Assembly (NCBI RefSeq): GCF_001570525.1 | Contig: NZ_BBXC01000014.1 | Coordinates: forward strand, 145,458 to 209,457 | Length of the DNA: 64,000 bases | Direction of reading: 5' to 3' | From: Herbidospora sakaeratensis | GTDB lineage: Bacteria; Actinomycetota; Actinomycetes; Streptosporangiales; Streptosporangiaceae | Shown here: positions 16,307 through 27,000 of the stretch, piece after piece | How positions within the stretch are numbered: the stretch's first letter is position 1 | Layout of the letters: every line of letters starts with the position of its first letter | Translations under genes and position numbers: made by a program | Notes under the pieces: generated by a model | The model's database searches: none | Told to the model about the DNA's origin: nothing | The model's input: the letters and a program-made list of their open reading frames with translations, nothing else

Positions 16307-17761
16307 TTACGAGGAGCGGTGAACGTGGCCGGCCGCCATACCCACCGCTTCTTTTGTAGTGGTGACAGACGCCACACTTCGCCGCCGACCGGGCACGAAC
16401 GCCATGATCAGCGCCGCCAGCATGGCGGCCACCGCTCCCAGGATGAACGTCAGCTTGAATCCGTCAAGGGTCGGCACGAAGGTTCCGGCGAACGGCTGGG
16501 TCAGGTGCGCCAGGGCCACACCGACGACGGCGCTGGCGGTGGAGGTGCCCACCGAGCGCATCAGCGCGTTGAGGCCGTTGGCGGCGGCGGTCTCGGTGTG
16601 CGGGACGTTCGCCATGATCAGGGCCGGGATGGCGGCGAACGCCAGGGCCATGCCGGTGGAGGTGATCACGCTCACCACGATGAGCTGCCAGGGGGCGCTC
16701 AGCAGCCACAACGCGGCGAGGTCGCCGACGGCGAACACCAGGGCGCCGGTCATCAGCGAGACCTTGGCGCCCTTCCAGGCCGACAGCTTGGCCGACAGGG
16801 GCGACACGAAGATCATGACCAGCCCGCCGGGGGCCATGCACAGGCCCGCCACGAGCATCGACTGGCCGAGCCCGTGGCCGGTGGCGGCGGGCAGCTGGAG
16901 GAGTTGCGGGATGGCGAGCGCCTGGGCGTACATGGCGAAGCCGATGGCGATCGAGGCGAGGTTGGTGAGCAGGACCGGACGCCGCGCGGAGGTGCGCAGG
17001 TCGACCAGCGGCCCGGGACGGCGCAGCTCGTAGAAGCCCCACACGAGGAGGATCACCAGGGCCGCGCCGAACAGGCCCAGCGTCAGCGGGGCGTTCCAGC
17101 CCCAGTCGCCGCCCTTGGTGATGGCCAGCAGCAGGCAGAGCAGCCCGGCGGTCAGCCCGATCGCGCCGGGGAAGTCGATCCGGCCGCCGCTGCGGTCGCT
17201 CGACTCCGGCACGAGGATCCACACCATGACCATGGCGATCAGGCCCAGCCCGGCCGAGCCCCAGAAGAGCAGGTGCCAGCTGGCGTTCTGGGCGATGGCG
17301 GCGGCGGCCGGGAGGCCGAGGGCGCCGCCGACGCCGAGGGAGGAGCTCATCAGGCCCATCGCCGAGCCGAGCCGCTCGGGGGCCAGTTCGTCGCGCATGA
17401 GGCTGATGCCCAGCGGGATCACCCCGGCCGCGCAGCCCTGCAGCGCCCGGCCGACGATCATCGGGACGAGCGAGGAGCTGAGCGCCCCCACCACCGACCC
17501 GGCCACCAGCAGCCCGAGGCAGATGAGCAGCAGCCGCCGCTTGCCGAACATGTCGCCGAGCCGCCCGGTGAGCGGGGTCGCGACGGCGCCGGCGAGCAGG
17601 GTGGCGGTCAGCACCCAGGTGACCGAGGCGGCGTCGGTGTGGAGGTAACGCGGCAGTTCGGGCACGATCGGGATGACGATGGTCTGCATCACCGAGACCA
17701 CGATGCCCGCCGACGCCAGTGCTGAGATGATCGCGCCGCCGTGGCGAGCTGGGGGAGTCAC
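16307..17761 (-). CDS. MFS drug:proton antiporter (DHA2, EmrB/QacA-type, 14 helices)
   Basis: The 484-residue membrane protein has about 14 hydrophobic segments. It carries the MFS motif A GRLGDMFGKRRLLL after helix 2 and the motif C-like glycine-rich stretch MGLMSSSLGVGGALGLPAAA in helix 5, which is typical of antiporters. The family exports toxic compounds in exchange for protons. It is transcribed away from the 17943 gene across a 180-base gap, so that DNA-binding-like protein is a plausible regulator. Confidence 0.88.
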   Translation of the reverse strand: MTPPARHGGAIISALASAGIVVSVMQTIVIPIVPELPRYLHTDAASVTWVLTATLLAGAVATPLTGRLGDMFGKRRLLLICLGLLVAGSVVGALSSSLVPMIVGRALQGCAAGVIPLGISLMRDELAPERLGSAMGLMSSSLGVGGALGLPAAAAIAQNASWHLLFWGSAGLGLIAMVMVWILVPESSDRSGGRIDFPGAIGLTAGLLCLLLAITKGGDWGWNAPLTLGLFGAALVILLVWGFYELRRPGPLVDLRTSARRPVLLTNLASIAIGFAMYAQALAIPQLLQLPAATGHGLGQSMLVAGLCMAPGGLVMIFVSPLSAKLSAWKGAKVSLMTGALVFAVGDLAALWLLSAPWQLIVVSVITSTGMALAFAAIPALIMANVPHTETAAANGLNALMRSVGTSTASAVVGVALAHLTQPFAGTFVPTLDGFKLTFILGAVAAMLAALIMAFVPGRRRSVASVTTTKEAVGMAAGHVHRSS

Positions 17762-17942
17762 GTGGTGCCTTTCCGTGCAAGGTCGGATTGCATCCTATTC
17801 ATGTCACTTTTGCACGGTTCGGCCTGGGGTCCTCCGTGTTGGCCGATCAGCCGTCTTTCCGCAATCAGGTCGTGAAAACTACTTAAGTCAGCTGTAGTCT
17901 CCTGTCGACAATTCGAATACGTCCATACGGGTGGGAGGGGTC

Positions 17943-18761
17943 GTGGCCGACGTACTCACGGAATCTCGCCGGAGCGTGGCCGCCCGGTGGCGGGAACGCC
18001 TGTTACAGGGGAGCCGCCACGGGCAGCGCCACTGGGCGACCAGGACGGTCTACTACGCGGCCTGCCGCGAGGTGGCCGAGGCCGGTGGCCGGGTCGGCAG
18101 GGAGGTGCTGGCCGTGTCGGGGGGCTCGACCAGCACGTTGTACACGGTTGTGGGGCCGAGGGCGCGGCATTCGCTCGCGGCGGCCTACGGCGGGGAGTTG
18201 CCCGACTGCTACGGGCGGGTCGACGCGCTGACCGAACTGGCGCGCGAGACCGTCGTTTACACGTTCTGGCCCTATCGCGATAGCTGGCTACAGACGTTGG
18301 AGTCAGGACCGGCCGGGCGCCTGGCCGCCGCAGAGGGCCTGGTGCTCGCCGTGGCCGACTTCGCCGCCGACCATCCGGGCCTGCTGCGGGCCACCGGGCT
18401 GGAGCCGCCGGTCTGCGCGGTCGAGGATCTGATGGCGGTCTTCGGCCGCCGGGCCGCCGCGCGCGACGTCTTCTGCCTCCTGCAGAACGTGATCATCGAC
18501 GCGACGCGCGGGCTGCACGTGCCGGCGGAGGTGGTGCTCGACGGGGTCCGGCCCGCGCTGGAGTCGCGCATCCCAGCGGTGGAACGCGCCAACGAGCCGC
18601 TGCCCGCGCTCGCCGACGCCGTCGTCGGGGTGTTGTCGGCCCGGCTCGACCCGCCGCAACGGCGGGCCGCCGCCGACCTGCTCGAAGCCGCCGCCGAGGC
18701 GCTGCGCCGGACCATCAGGACGGAGGGGCGGGAACGTGACAACGGCCCCCGTGCGGCCTGA
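17943..18761 (+). CDS. Putative TetR-like regulator, lineage-type
   Basis: This roughly 272-residue helical protein has an N-terminal segment (residues about 25-75) reading REVAEAGGRVGREVLAVSGG then STSTLYTVVG. This is like the helix-turn-helix of TetR proteins, whose recognition helix often ends LYxHF or similar. The remainder is a helical bundle with no recognised ligand pocket. GTG 17943 is preceded by GGGAGGGG. It overlaps the next gene by 26 bases and is divergent from the MFS pump. Confidence 0.5.
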   Translation: MADVLTESRRSVAARWRERLLQGSRHGQRHWATRTVYYAACREVAEAGGRVGREVLAVSGGSTSTLYTVVGPRARHSLAAAYGGELPDCYGRVDALTELARETVVYTFWPYRDSWLQTLESGPAGRLAAAEGLVLAVADFAADHPGLLRATGLEPPVCAVEDLMAVFGRRAAARDVFCLLQNVIIDATRGLHVPAEVVLDGVRPALESRIPAVERANEPLPALADAVVGVLSARLDPPQRRAAADLLEAAAEALRRTIRTEGRERDNGPRAA

Positions 18762-19779
18762 CGACCCGGCCCAGCCGGCCGACCGCTCGTGGATCGCCCG
18801 CCTGCGCGCCATCGTGCGCGCGGGCGGCCCGTCCGCCGCGGCCGAGCTGGGCGACCTGCTCGCCAGTGCCCGCGCTCATCTCGGCGCCTCCCACGCGATC
18901 ACGCTGCGCATCGCGGCCGCGGCCGAACGGGAGCTGAGCCGCACCCGCCAGGTCGACGAGACGGTGGCCGCCTGGGCGGCCGTCCAGGCCGAGGCGGGCG
19001 TGTCCCTCGGCCCCGACGACCCGGTCACCATGGAGATCGCCAGCGGCCACCTGCGCTGGCTGGCCCGCCGGGCCCGGCCCGGCGACCTGCGTCAGGCGGT
19101 GATCGCCCAGCGCGCCGAGCTCGCCCGCCGCCGCGAGACCCTGGGCCGCCACGACCACTGGACCGGCGTGGCCCGGGCCGACCTGGCCGTCACCCTGCTG
19201 ACCCTGCCGCTGATCGAACCGGACGGTCGCCAGGCCACCGCGGAGGCCGCGGAACTGGCGGCGGAGGAGGTGAGCCGCCGGGCCGCCGTCCTGGGCGGCG
19301 ACCACGTGCTGACCTGGGAGGCGCGTGCCCTGGAGGCCGCCGCGCGCCTGGCGGCGGCGCGGCCGGAGAACGGGCCGGGTCCGGCGGCCGGGCGGGCCGG
19401 CCCGGGGAACGTGGCCGACGCCGCGGAGCGGGCGCTCGCCGTGGCCGAAGCCTGTATGTCGCTCGGGGGGCCGCTCGACGCCGGGCGGCAGATCCGGGCG
19501 GCGCTGCTGACGGCCGAGGCGCATCTGGCGGCCGACCGGCCGGGTGACGCCGAGCGGGCGGCGCGGCTGGCGGCCGGGCTCTTCTCGGTGCGGCCCCGGC
19601 CGTGGTGGGGCGGGGCCGACCCGGGGCGGCCGTGGGTGGTGATCGCCCGGACAGGGGCCCGGGCGGACGCCGCCGGCCACGCCGCCCGCGCACTGTCGGA
19701 ACGCTCCAGGTGGTTCCCGGCCGACAGCGCGTGGCGCGTCGAAGTGACCAGACTTCTCCACACTCTTGATGGGCGGTGA
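18736..19779 (+). CDS. Helical TPR-like protein coupled to the putative regulator
   Basis: The 347-residue protein is Ala/Arg/Glu-rich and almost entirely helical. Repeating units such as GPSAAAELGDLLASARAHLG and DAERAARLAAGLFSV suggest tetratricopeptide-type solenoid repeats. The start is GTG 18736 with GGAGGGGCGGG just upstream, inside the end of the previous gene, so translation is coupled. There is no signal peptide. Function unknown; a partner or effector of the preceding helix-turn-helix protein is the simplest reading. Confidence 0.6.
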   Translation: MTTAPVRPDDPAQPADRSWIARLRAIVRAGGPSAAAELGDLLASARAHLGASHAITLRIAAAAERELSRTRQVDETVAAWAAVQAEAGVSLGPDDPVTMEIASGHLRWLARRARPGDLRQAVIAQRAELARRRETLGRHDHWTGVARADLAVTLLTLPLIEPDGRQATAEAAELAAEEVSRRAAVLGGDHVLTWEARALEAAARLAAARPENGPGPAAGRAGPGNVADAAERALAVAEACMSLGGPLDAGRQIRAALLTAEAHLAADRPGDAERAARLAAGLFSVRPRPWWGGADPGRPWVVIARTGARADAAGHAARALSERSRWFPADSAWRVEVTRLLHTLDGR

Positions 19780-19833
19780 TGACAGGAGAGCGCATTCCCG
19801 CAGTTCAGAGTCTTCCGAAGGTCGTCGGTGGGT

Positions 19834-19886
19834 GAATTAATTCGGAAACTTTCCTATTGACAAGGGTCTGTAGGAGGGTGTTCCAT
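19834..19886 (+). promoter_or_regulatory. Promoter and GAATTAATTC palindrome before the chitinase gene
   Basis: TTGACA at 19857-19862 is followed, after 18 bases, by TTCCAT as a weak -10 element. A perfect 10-bp palindrome, GAATTAATTC, lies at 19834-19843, and GTTAATTTAA lies just downstream near 19891. These A/T islands stand out in GC-rich DNA and may be operator sites. The ribosome binding sequence GGAAAGAG precedes the ATG at 19961. Confidence 0.5.
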
Positions 19887-19960
19887 CCGAGTTAATTTAA
19901 GAGGAGAAGCAACGGCCGGCTCTCCTCTTCCCGTACTCGCTCGTCGGAAAGAGACCCCCC

Positions 19961-21331
19961 ATGCGCCTCCGCTTACTGTTGCGCGCCGGAGCCGTGCTGA
20001 GCGCCGCCGCGCTCGTGCTCACCGGTGTCGTCGCGGCCCCCGCCCAGGCGGCGGTCGGGCAGATCACCGGATTCGGCGGCAAGTGTGTCGACGTCGCCGC
20101 CGCGAACCCGGCCAACGGCACCGCCATCCAGCTCTACACCTGCAACGGCACCAACGCCCAGCAGTGGACGACCGGCCAGGGCCAGACCATCCGCGCCCTC
20201 GGCAAGTGCCTCGACGTCGCCGCGGCCAGCAGCGCCAACGGCACCCGGGTGCAGCTGTACGACTGCAACGGCAGCGCCGCCCAGAACTGGACCCCCCAGG
20301 CCGACGGCACCCTGCGCGCCCTCGGAAAGTGCCTGGACGCCACCGGCAACTCCTCGGCCGACGGCACCCCGCTGCAGATCTGGGACTGCTTCGCCGGCGC
20401 CAACCAGCGCTGGACCCTGCCGACCGGCGGCGGCAACCCCGACCCCGGCAACCCGAACCCGGCCAGGTTCCCCGGCACGCCCTACCTCTACCTCGGCTGG
20501 GGCAGCCCGCCCAGCGCCACCTCGATCATGAGCCAGACCGGCGTGCGCTCCTTCACGATGGCCTTCATCCTGTCGGGCGGCGGCTGCGTGCCGCGCTGGG
20601 ACGGTCAGCGCCCGCTGACCGGCGGCACCGACCAGTCGACCATCAACGCCATCAAGGCCGCGGGCGGACAGGTCCAGATCTCCTTCGGCGGCTGGTCGGG
20701 CAACAAGCTCGGCCCGAACTGCTCCACCCCGGCGGCCTTCGCCGGCGCCGTGCAGCAGGTCATCAACGCCCACGGCCCCAACGTCGTCGACTTCGACGTC
20801 GAGAACACCGACGAGATGGGCAACTACACCGTCCAGGACCGCATCCTGAACGGCCTCAAGATCGTCAAGCAGAACAACCCGAACATCCGGATCGTCGTCA
20901 CCATCGGCACCGGCCAGAACGGCCCCGCCGGCGCCGAGGCCCGCTTCCTCCAGCAGGCCCGCGCGCTGAACGTGCCGATCGACAACTACACCCTCATGCC
21001 GTTCAACTTCGGCGCCTCCAGCATCTACAACTCCACCGTCAGCGCGTCCGAGGGGCTGAAGAACCAGCTCAAGTCCCTGTGGGGCTACACCGACGCGCAG
21101 GCCTACGCCCGCATGGGCATCTCGGGCATGAACGGCTACTCCGACAACAGCGAGATCACCACGGTCGCCACCTGGACCCAGATCCGCGACTGGGCCCGCG
21201 CCCGCGGCCTCGGCCGGCTGGCCTTCTGGTCGGTCAACCGCGACCGCCAGTGCGCGGGCGCGCTGAACGACACCTGCTCGGGCGTCGCCCAGGCCAGCTG
21301 GGAGTTCACCCGCATCACGGCCGGCTTCTAG
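19961..21331 (+). CDS. Secreted GH18 chitinase-like enzyme with N-terminal ricin-type lectin domain
   Basis: The 456-residue protein has a signal peptide (cleaved after AQA, about residue 30) and a ricin B lectin/CBM13 domain (about 31-152) with three QxW-type repeats (QQW, QNW, QRW). A Pro/Gly linker (153-168) precedes a GH18 barrel (about 170-456). The catalytic strand reads VVDFDVE, with Asp277, Asp279 and the acid/base Glu281; the first aspartate of the usual DxxDxDxE motif is replaced. SFGGWSG at 241-247 is the second GH18 strand. It would cleave chitin or related GlcNAc polymers outside the cell. Codon 5 is TTA. Confidence 0.9.
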   Translation: MRLRLLLRAGAVLSAAALVLTGVVAAPAQAAVGQITGFGGKCVDVAAANPANGTAIQLYTCNGTNAQQWTTGQGQTIRALGKCLDVAAASSANGTRVQLYDCNGSAAQNWTPQADGTLRALGKCLDATGNSSADGTPLQIWDCFAGANQRWTLPTGGGNPDPGNPNPARFPGTPYLYLGWGSPPSATSIMSQTGVRSFTMAFILSGGGCVPRWDGQRPLTGGTDQSTINAIKAAGGQVQISFGGWSGNKLGPNCSTPAAFAGAVQQVINAHGPNVVDFDVENTDEMGNYTVQDRILNGLKIVKQNNPNIRIVVTIGTGQNGPAGAEARFLQQARALNVPIDNYTLMPFNFGASSIYNSTVSASEGLKNQLKSLWGYTDAQAYARMGISGMNGYSDNSEITTVATWTQIRDWARARGLGRLAFWSVNRDRQCAGALNDTCSGVAQASWEFTRITAGF

Positions 21332-21367
21332 GCCGCAGACAACCGGGGTCCGGACCCCGTGTCGGGA

Positions 21368-21400
21368 CGGCCCTCCTCGTCCGTGGGACGAGGAGGGCCG
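21368..21400. terminator. Strong hairpin between convergent genes
   Basis: A 15-bp perfect stem (21368-21382 with 21386-21400) closes a three-base loop (GTG). It lies just after the chitinase stop codon and can end transcription from that side. No long T run follows, as is usual in this GC range. Confidence 0.75.
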
Positions 21401-21425
21401 ATTCGCGTGCCGGGCACAAGGGGAA

Positions 21426-21454
21426 GCCCCCCTCGCCCGCAAGACGAGGGGGGC
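21426..21454. terminator. Second hairpin between convergent genes
   Basis: GCCCCCCTCG (21426-21435) pairs perfectly with CGAGGGGGGC (21445-21454), giving a 10-bp stem. It lies 13 bases beyond the stop codon of the leftward ThuA-type gene and probably serves that transcript. Confidence 0.65.
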
Positions 21455-21467
21455 CGCTCAGATGTTC

Positions 21468-23582
21468 CTAGGAGCCGTAGACGTCGAGCTCCCAGAGCGA
21501 GTAGCCCCAGGCGGTGGCCCGCTGGGTGCCGTAGACGCGCACGTAGCGGCCGGTGCCGGCGACCGTCAGGTCGTCGACGCCGCCGTCGCTCGCGGTCTGG
21601 GTGGAGACGGTGGTCCAGGTCGTGTTGTCGGGGGAGGTCTCGACCCGGTACTGGCGGCCGTAGGCGGCCTCCCACTGGAGCCGGACCCTGCTGATCGTGC
21701 GGGTCTGGCCCAGGTCGACGGTGATCCACTGCGGGTCGGCGTAGGCCGAGCCCCAGCGGGTGGCGGTGTTGCCGTCGACCGCGTTGGCGCCCGCGTGGGC
21801 GCTGTTCGGCTCGACGCTCGACACGGTCACCGGGCGACCCCGCGAGAGCAGCGTCGGCCCGCCGGAGGCGGGGGTTCCGTAGACGCTCAGGTCCCACAAC
21901 GAGTAGCCGTAGGCGGTGAGGGCGCGCTGGGTGCCGTAGATCCGCACGTAGCGGCCGGTGCCGGTGACGGTGAGGTCGTCCACGCCGCCGTCCGAAGCGG
22001 TCTGGGTGTTGACGGTCGTCCAGGTCGTGTTGTCGGGGGAGACCTCGACCCGGTACTGCCGCCCGTAGGCCGCCTCCCAGTTCAGGCGCACCCGGTTGAC
22101 GTCGTACGACGCCCCCAGGTCGACCGTGATCCACTGCGGGTCGGCATAGGCCGAGCCCCAGCGGGTCGCGGTGTTGCCGTCGACCGCGTTGGCGGCCGCG
22201 TGGGCGCTGCCGGGTTCCACGCTGGAGGCGGTGACCGGCTTGCCCCGGGCGAGGTCGGTCGCCGGCGGCTGGGTCGGGCCGCCCTTGACGCGGATGTTGC
22301 GGTAGTTGATGTCGAGCCCGGCGCCGTCGTTCTGCACGCCGACGTACCCGTTCTGGATGGCCCGGGTGCTGGTGTAGTCGTTGATCTTCACGCCGTTGAG
22401 CCAGATCTCGACGCGCTGGCCGGTCACCCTGATCTCGTAGGCGTTCCAGGAGCCGGGCGGGTTCAGCGCGGCGTCCCGCAGCGCGGTGTCGGGGGCCCGG
22501 AAGCTGTAGACGCTGCCGGTGGTCCGGGTCGGGTCGGCGTCGGTGGCGTCGATCTGGATCTCGTGGCCGGTGTCGACCGGCCGCCACGGGTCGCCGTTCG
22601 GGTCGGGGAAGCCGATGAAGACGCCGCCGTTGTCGTCGCCCGGCATCATCCAGTCGAGCTTGAGCGAGTAGTCGGCGAACGTGCTCACCGGATACCAGAG
22701 CAGGCCCATGCCGCCGAACGAGGTCAGGGTGCCGTTCGCCAGGGTGAAGCCGCCCGGTCCCGCCTGCCGCCACTGGTTGAGGCTGGTCTGGGTGCCGTCG
22801 AAGAGCGGGGTGTAGCCGGTCTCGGGACGGCAGTCGGCCGCCCGCGACCCGGCCGCGATCTGGATGCCGCCGAGGAGCATCTGCCGGAAGTTCGTGTCGG
22901 CGAAGGTCTCCTGGGTGTGCCCCATGCCGGTGTACCAGCTCCGGCCGCCGCCGTAGTTCTGGCACCAGGTGATCGGGTGGTCGCCGCCCATCGAACCGCC
23001 GCTGTACGTCGACTCGTCGAGCGAGGCCAGCACCCGCGCCGCCGAGCGGGGGTTGGTGCGGTAGTTGTACCACTCGTCGAGCCGCGTCCAGGTCTGCGGC
23101 AGGTGCGAGGTCGACACGTTCGACCGGTCCTCGACCTTGACGACGGCGTTCTGGTTGGCCGGGTGGCTGGCGAAGTAGGCGCCGACGAGGCCGCCGTACC
23201 AGGACCAGTCGTACTCGGTGTCGGCCGCGGCGTGCACGCCGACGTAACCGCCGCCGCTCGCGACGTACGACTGGAACGCGGTCTGCTGGGCCGCGTTGAG
23301 CACGTCACCGGTGGTGGAGAGCCAGACGACCGCCTGGTACTGCGCCAGGTTGGCCGTCGTGAACTGGTTGGCGTCCTCGGTCGCCGTCACGGTGAACCCG
23401 TTGGCGGCGCCCAGCTGCTGGATCGCCGTGATGCCCGCCGGGATCGAGTCGTGCCGGAACCCGGCGGTCTTGCTGAAGACGAGGACCTTGGTGAGCGGTG
23501 CCGCGTTCGCGGCCGTCGGCACCGCGGAGAGCGTGCTCCCCAACAGGACCGCCCCGAGTAGCGCCATGAGCAGTCGGCGCAT
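21468..23582 (-). CDS. Secreted ThuA / DUF1080 protein with two F5/8C carbohydrate-binding domains
   Basis: The 704-residue exported protein has a signal peptide of about 27 residues. A ThuA-like (class I amidotransferase-like) domain follows at about 28-240, with VLVFSKTAGFRHDSIPAG and a GGYVGVHAAADTEYDW stretch. Next is a 3-keto-disaccharide hydrolase (DUF1080) domain at about 255-435, with LFDGTQTSLNQW and GGVFIGFPDP, then two F5/8 type C (discoidin/CBM32) domains (about 445-575 and 580-704). ThuA and DUF1080 domains occur in 3-keto-sugar pathways. The twin discoidin domains closely match those of the sorbosone-dehydrogenase-like protein. GGAG precedes the ATG by seven bases. Confidence 0.88.
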   Translation of the reverse strand: MRRLLMALLGAVLLGSTLSAVPTAANAAPLTKVLVFSKTAGFRHDSIPAGITAIQQLGAANGFTVTATEDANQFTTANLAQYQAVVWLSTTGDVLNAAQQTAFQSYVASGGGYVGVHAAADTEYDWSWYGGLVGAYFASHPANQNAVVKVEDRSNVSTSHLPQTWTRLDEWYNYRTNPRSAARVLASLDESTYSGGSMGGDHPITWCQNYGGGRSWYTGMGHTQETFADTNFRQMLLGGIQIAAGSRAADCRPETGYTPLFDGTQTSLNQWRQAGPGGFTLANGTLTSFGGMGLLWYPVSTFADYSLKLDWMMPGDDNGGVFIGFPDPNGDPWRPVDTGHEIQIDATDADPTRTTGSVYSFRAPDTALRDAALNPPGSWNAYEIRVTGQRVEIWLNGVKINDYTSTRAIQNGYVGVQNDGAGLDINYRNIRVKGGPTQPPATDLARGKPVTASSVEPGSAHAAANAVDGNTATRWGSAYADPQWITVDLGASYDVNRVRLNWEAAYGRQYRVEVSPDNTTWTTVNTQTASDGGVDDLTVTGTGRYVRIYGTQRALTAYGYSLWDLSVYGTPASGGPTLLSRGRPVTVSSVEPNSAHAGANAVDGNTATRWGSAYADPQWITVDLGQTRTISRVRLQWEAAYGRQYRVETSPDNTTWTTVSTQTASDGGVDDLTVAGTGRYVRVYGTQRATAWGYSLWELDVYGS
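21471..22255 (-). repeat. Tandem F5/8C domain coding repeats (copy pair 1)
   Basis: Two roughly 380-base units encode discoidin domains that share long identical stretches with each other and with the pair at 29841-30619, for example WEAAYGRQYRVE, TASDGGVDDLTV and ADPQWITVDLG. The order (ASYDVNRVRLNWEAAYG first, QTRTISRVRLQWEAAYG second) is the same in both genes. This points to duplication of the whole pair, or gene conversion, rather than independent domain gain. Confidence 0.75.
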
Positions 23583-24057
23583 ACGTGACTCCTAACTGTG
23601 CTCGCAGGAGCGCGCGCCGATCGCTACCCGAAAGGTGGATTCGAAAGCACGCGGAGCCACTCGCGTGCGGGTGCTCCGAAAGGTTTGCACACCTGACAGG
23701 ACACCGTCAACGGACGATAACGATCTCGAGACATCGGAGGTATTTGGGACCGGTCCGACGGAGTTTCTTCTGTCATTCGACATAAAAAGCAGCTGATCGC
23801 CGGTCTGTCCGGGCATTCTTGATCGGATTCGACGGGACGGTGAACATGGGAAGCACTATTGACGCCCGAAGACATCCAATGTTAACTGCGCCTGACAGTC
23901 CCGACTTGGTAACAGTGCGAGTCGGGCCTGTGCCTGTGCAGAGGGGCCGTCGGGCTGTCCCAAACCGGTCGCCGATTGCCGGTGAGGGGGCCCGGCGGCT
24001 CCCCTGCCAGAGGGACGCACCCCCTGAATCTGCTGTGGTGACCAGGAGATCGATGAC
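23583..24057. promoter_or_regulatory. Divergent promoter region between two secreted-enzyme genes
   Basis: This 475-base gap holds no gene. For the rightward GH95-like gene I see a good promoter, TTGACG (23859-23864) with 17-base spacing to TTAACT (23882-23887), leaving a leader of about 160 bases. A GGACCGGTCC palindrome is at 23747-23756, and GATAACGATC near 23716 resembles LacI-type half sites. AGGAG lies ten bases before the ATG at 24058. Confidence 0.55.
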
Positions 24058-27000
24058 ATGAGATTTCTGAGAGCGCTCCCCGCATTAGCGCTCGTCGGCG
24101 GGCTGGCGGCCGGGGGAGTGGTGACGTCGCCCGCGCTGGCGTCGACGACCGACCACGCCTTCGACCAGTCGGCCGGGGCCCTGAACGTCAATCGCGCGGG
24201 CTATCTGTCCAAGCACGACATCGTGTACAACCGGCCGAACACCAACCCGAACTACGGCCTGACGGTCGGCAACGGCAAGACCGGCGCCATGGTCTGGAGC
24301 CAGAACGGCATGACCATGCAGGTCTCCGGCGCCGACCTGGCCCAGCAGTCGACCTACGCGGCCGGCACGCTGACCCTGAACACCAGCCCCGGGCTGGACA
24401 CCGGCTACTCGACCTACCAGCAGCGCCTCAACCTCTACGACGGCACGCTGACCACCAAGTACGACAACAACCGCACGGTGACGATCCTGGGCCAGCCCGG
24501 CTCGGAGGTCATGGGCATCCGCGTCGAGGACACCCGGGGCGGGCTCGGCACCACCACGGTCGACCTCGGCCTGTGGGACCCGAACACCGTCCAGAACATC
24601 GCCGACACCCCCGACCTGAACACCTGGCGGACGGTCTCGACGTTCAACGACTCCGCGGTCGCCGGCTTCAGCCGCGGCCAGACCGACGCCAACGGGTTCG
24701 GCTACACCTTCGCCGCCACCGTCGAGGGCGCGACCTACTCCACCTCGACCGTCAACGGGCGGACCGTCCGGCTCAGCATCACCGCCGACAACGACTACAC
24801 GATCTGGTTCACCGCGGCCTCGCGGAAGAACGCTCCCTCGGCGAACTCGGTGCAGCAGGCGCGCAACCAGCTCACCAACGTGAAGAACGCCGGAATCACC
24901 ACGACGCTGAACAACTTCAAGAACTTCTGGCACGACTTCTGGGCCAAGTCGTTCGTCCAGTACGGCGGCAGCGCCGACAACGACTACCTGGAGAACTTCT
25001 ACTACCTGAGCAACTACATCGTCGCGGCGGGCGGGTACGGCAACTACCCGTTCCACTTCATCAACGGGGTCTTCCGTGCCACCGGAGACCAGTCGAAGTG
25101 GTCGAACGCCTATTGGTACTGGAACATGCGGCACGTGTACTACTCGTTCTACGCGTCGAACCACATCGACCTGATGGACGTGTTCAACAACCTCCATTCG
25201 CGCAATTACAGCGCGTTGAAGGCGTACACCCAGACCAGGTACGGCATCGACGGCATCTGGCTGCCGGAGACCTACGGCTGGGACGGCAACGCGCGCGGCA
25301 CCATCAACAGCGACTTCACCAAGAACACGATGTCGACCGCCGCCGAGGCCGCGTACAACATGTACCTGCGCTACCGGTACACCAACGACGCGACCTACCT
25401 GGCGAACACGGCCTACCCGTTCATGCGCGAGGCGGCGAAGTTCTACCGGAGCTTCGTGTCGCGCGACGCCTCGACCGGCCAGTACTACATCGCCAACTCC
25501 AACGCCCATGAGACGTACTGGAACGTGCGGAACGCCCTTACCGACCTGACCGCGATCCGCAGCCTGTTCCCCGTGACGATCCAGGTGGCCCAGCAGCTCG
25601 GCGTCGACGCGACGCTCCGCACCGAGCTGCAGAACATCCTGAACAACCTGGTGCCCTACTCGGTGGCCAACAACGCCTACCAGCCGCACCAGCCGCCGAT
25701 CTCGCAGACCCGCAACAACGAGAACGTCGCGGCGGAGATGATCTGGCCCTACAACCTGACGGGCATCGGCTTCCCCGACTACCAGACGGCGCTGAACACC
25801 TGGAACGTGCGTCCGCACCCCTACGGCAACGTGTGGGCCAACGACGCGGTCCAGGCCGCCCGGCTCGGCCTGGGCGACCAGACCTTCCAGGGCATGAAGA
25901 CCATGGCGCAGCGCTACCAGAACTACCCGAACAGCTTCACCAGCAACACCAACGGCGTCTTCGAGTACCACGGCGTGCACATGGCGGCCATGAACGAGGC
26001 GCTGATGCAGTCGTACAACGACAAGATCCGGGTCTTCCCGGCCGCGCCGAGCAGCTCCTCCTTCATCGGGAAGTTCTCGCTGCTGGCCAAGGACGGCTTC
26101 ATCGTGTCGTCGGAGCGCGAGGGCAACGAGACCAAGTACGTCGGCCTCAAGTCCCTCTACGGCAAGCAGGCCACCGTGGTGAACCCGTGGGGCACCCAGC
26201 AGGTCCGCGTGCGCCGCACCTCCGACAACGCGATCATCACCACCAGCTCGGCCGCCGAGATCAGCTTCGCGACCGCCGCCAACACGACCTACGTCGTGGA
26301 GCGCACCGCCAAGCTGCTCTCCGCCTACGGCTACACCCAGCTCACCGGCACCGCCAACCAGGCGGCCAAGTCGCTGAGCGGCACCGCCTCCACCCTCGGC
26401 ATCAACGGCGGCGGCACCCCGGGCCTGGTCAACAACACCGAGCTGAGCTACGACTCCAACTGGCACCTGACCACGGGCCGCGGCTACGGCGACTACAACG
26501 ACGACACGCACCACAGCACCACCGTCAACGCCGCCGCGACCTACACGTTCACCGGCACCGGCATCGAGATCCTCTCGGAACGGTTCTCCGACATGGGCAA
26601 CATCGACGTCTACATCGACAACGTGTTCCAGCAGAACGTGAACCTGAACGCATCGGGCGGACGCCAGGTGCAGCAGGTCGTCTACAGCAAGACCGGCCTG
26701 ACCAACGGCCAGCACACGCTCCGGGTGGTCAACAAGACCACGTCGGTCGGCATGATCGACGCGGTCCGGGTGCTCACCGGCGGCGGCAACCCGCCGGCCG
26801 GCACGGTGACCCTGCGCTCGCGGGCCAACAACCTGTTCGTGTCGGCCGCCAACGCGACCACCCCGCTGATCGCCAACAAGACGACGGCGGGGGCGACCGA
26901 GCAGTTCGTCCGGGTCGACCTGGGCGGCGGCAACATCGCGCTGCGCTCGGTGGCCAACAACCAGTACGTCACCAACCAGGGCGGCGGCAACGTGCCGCTG

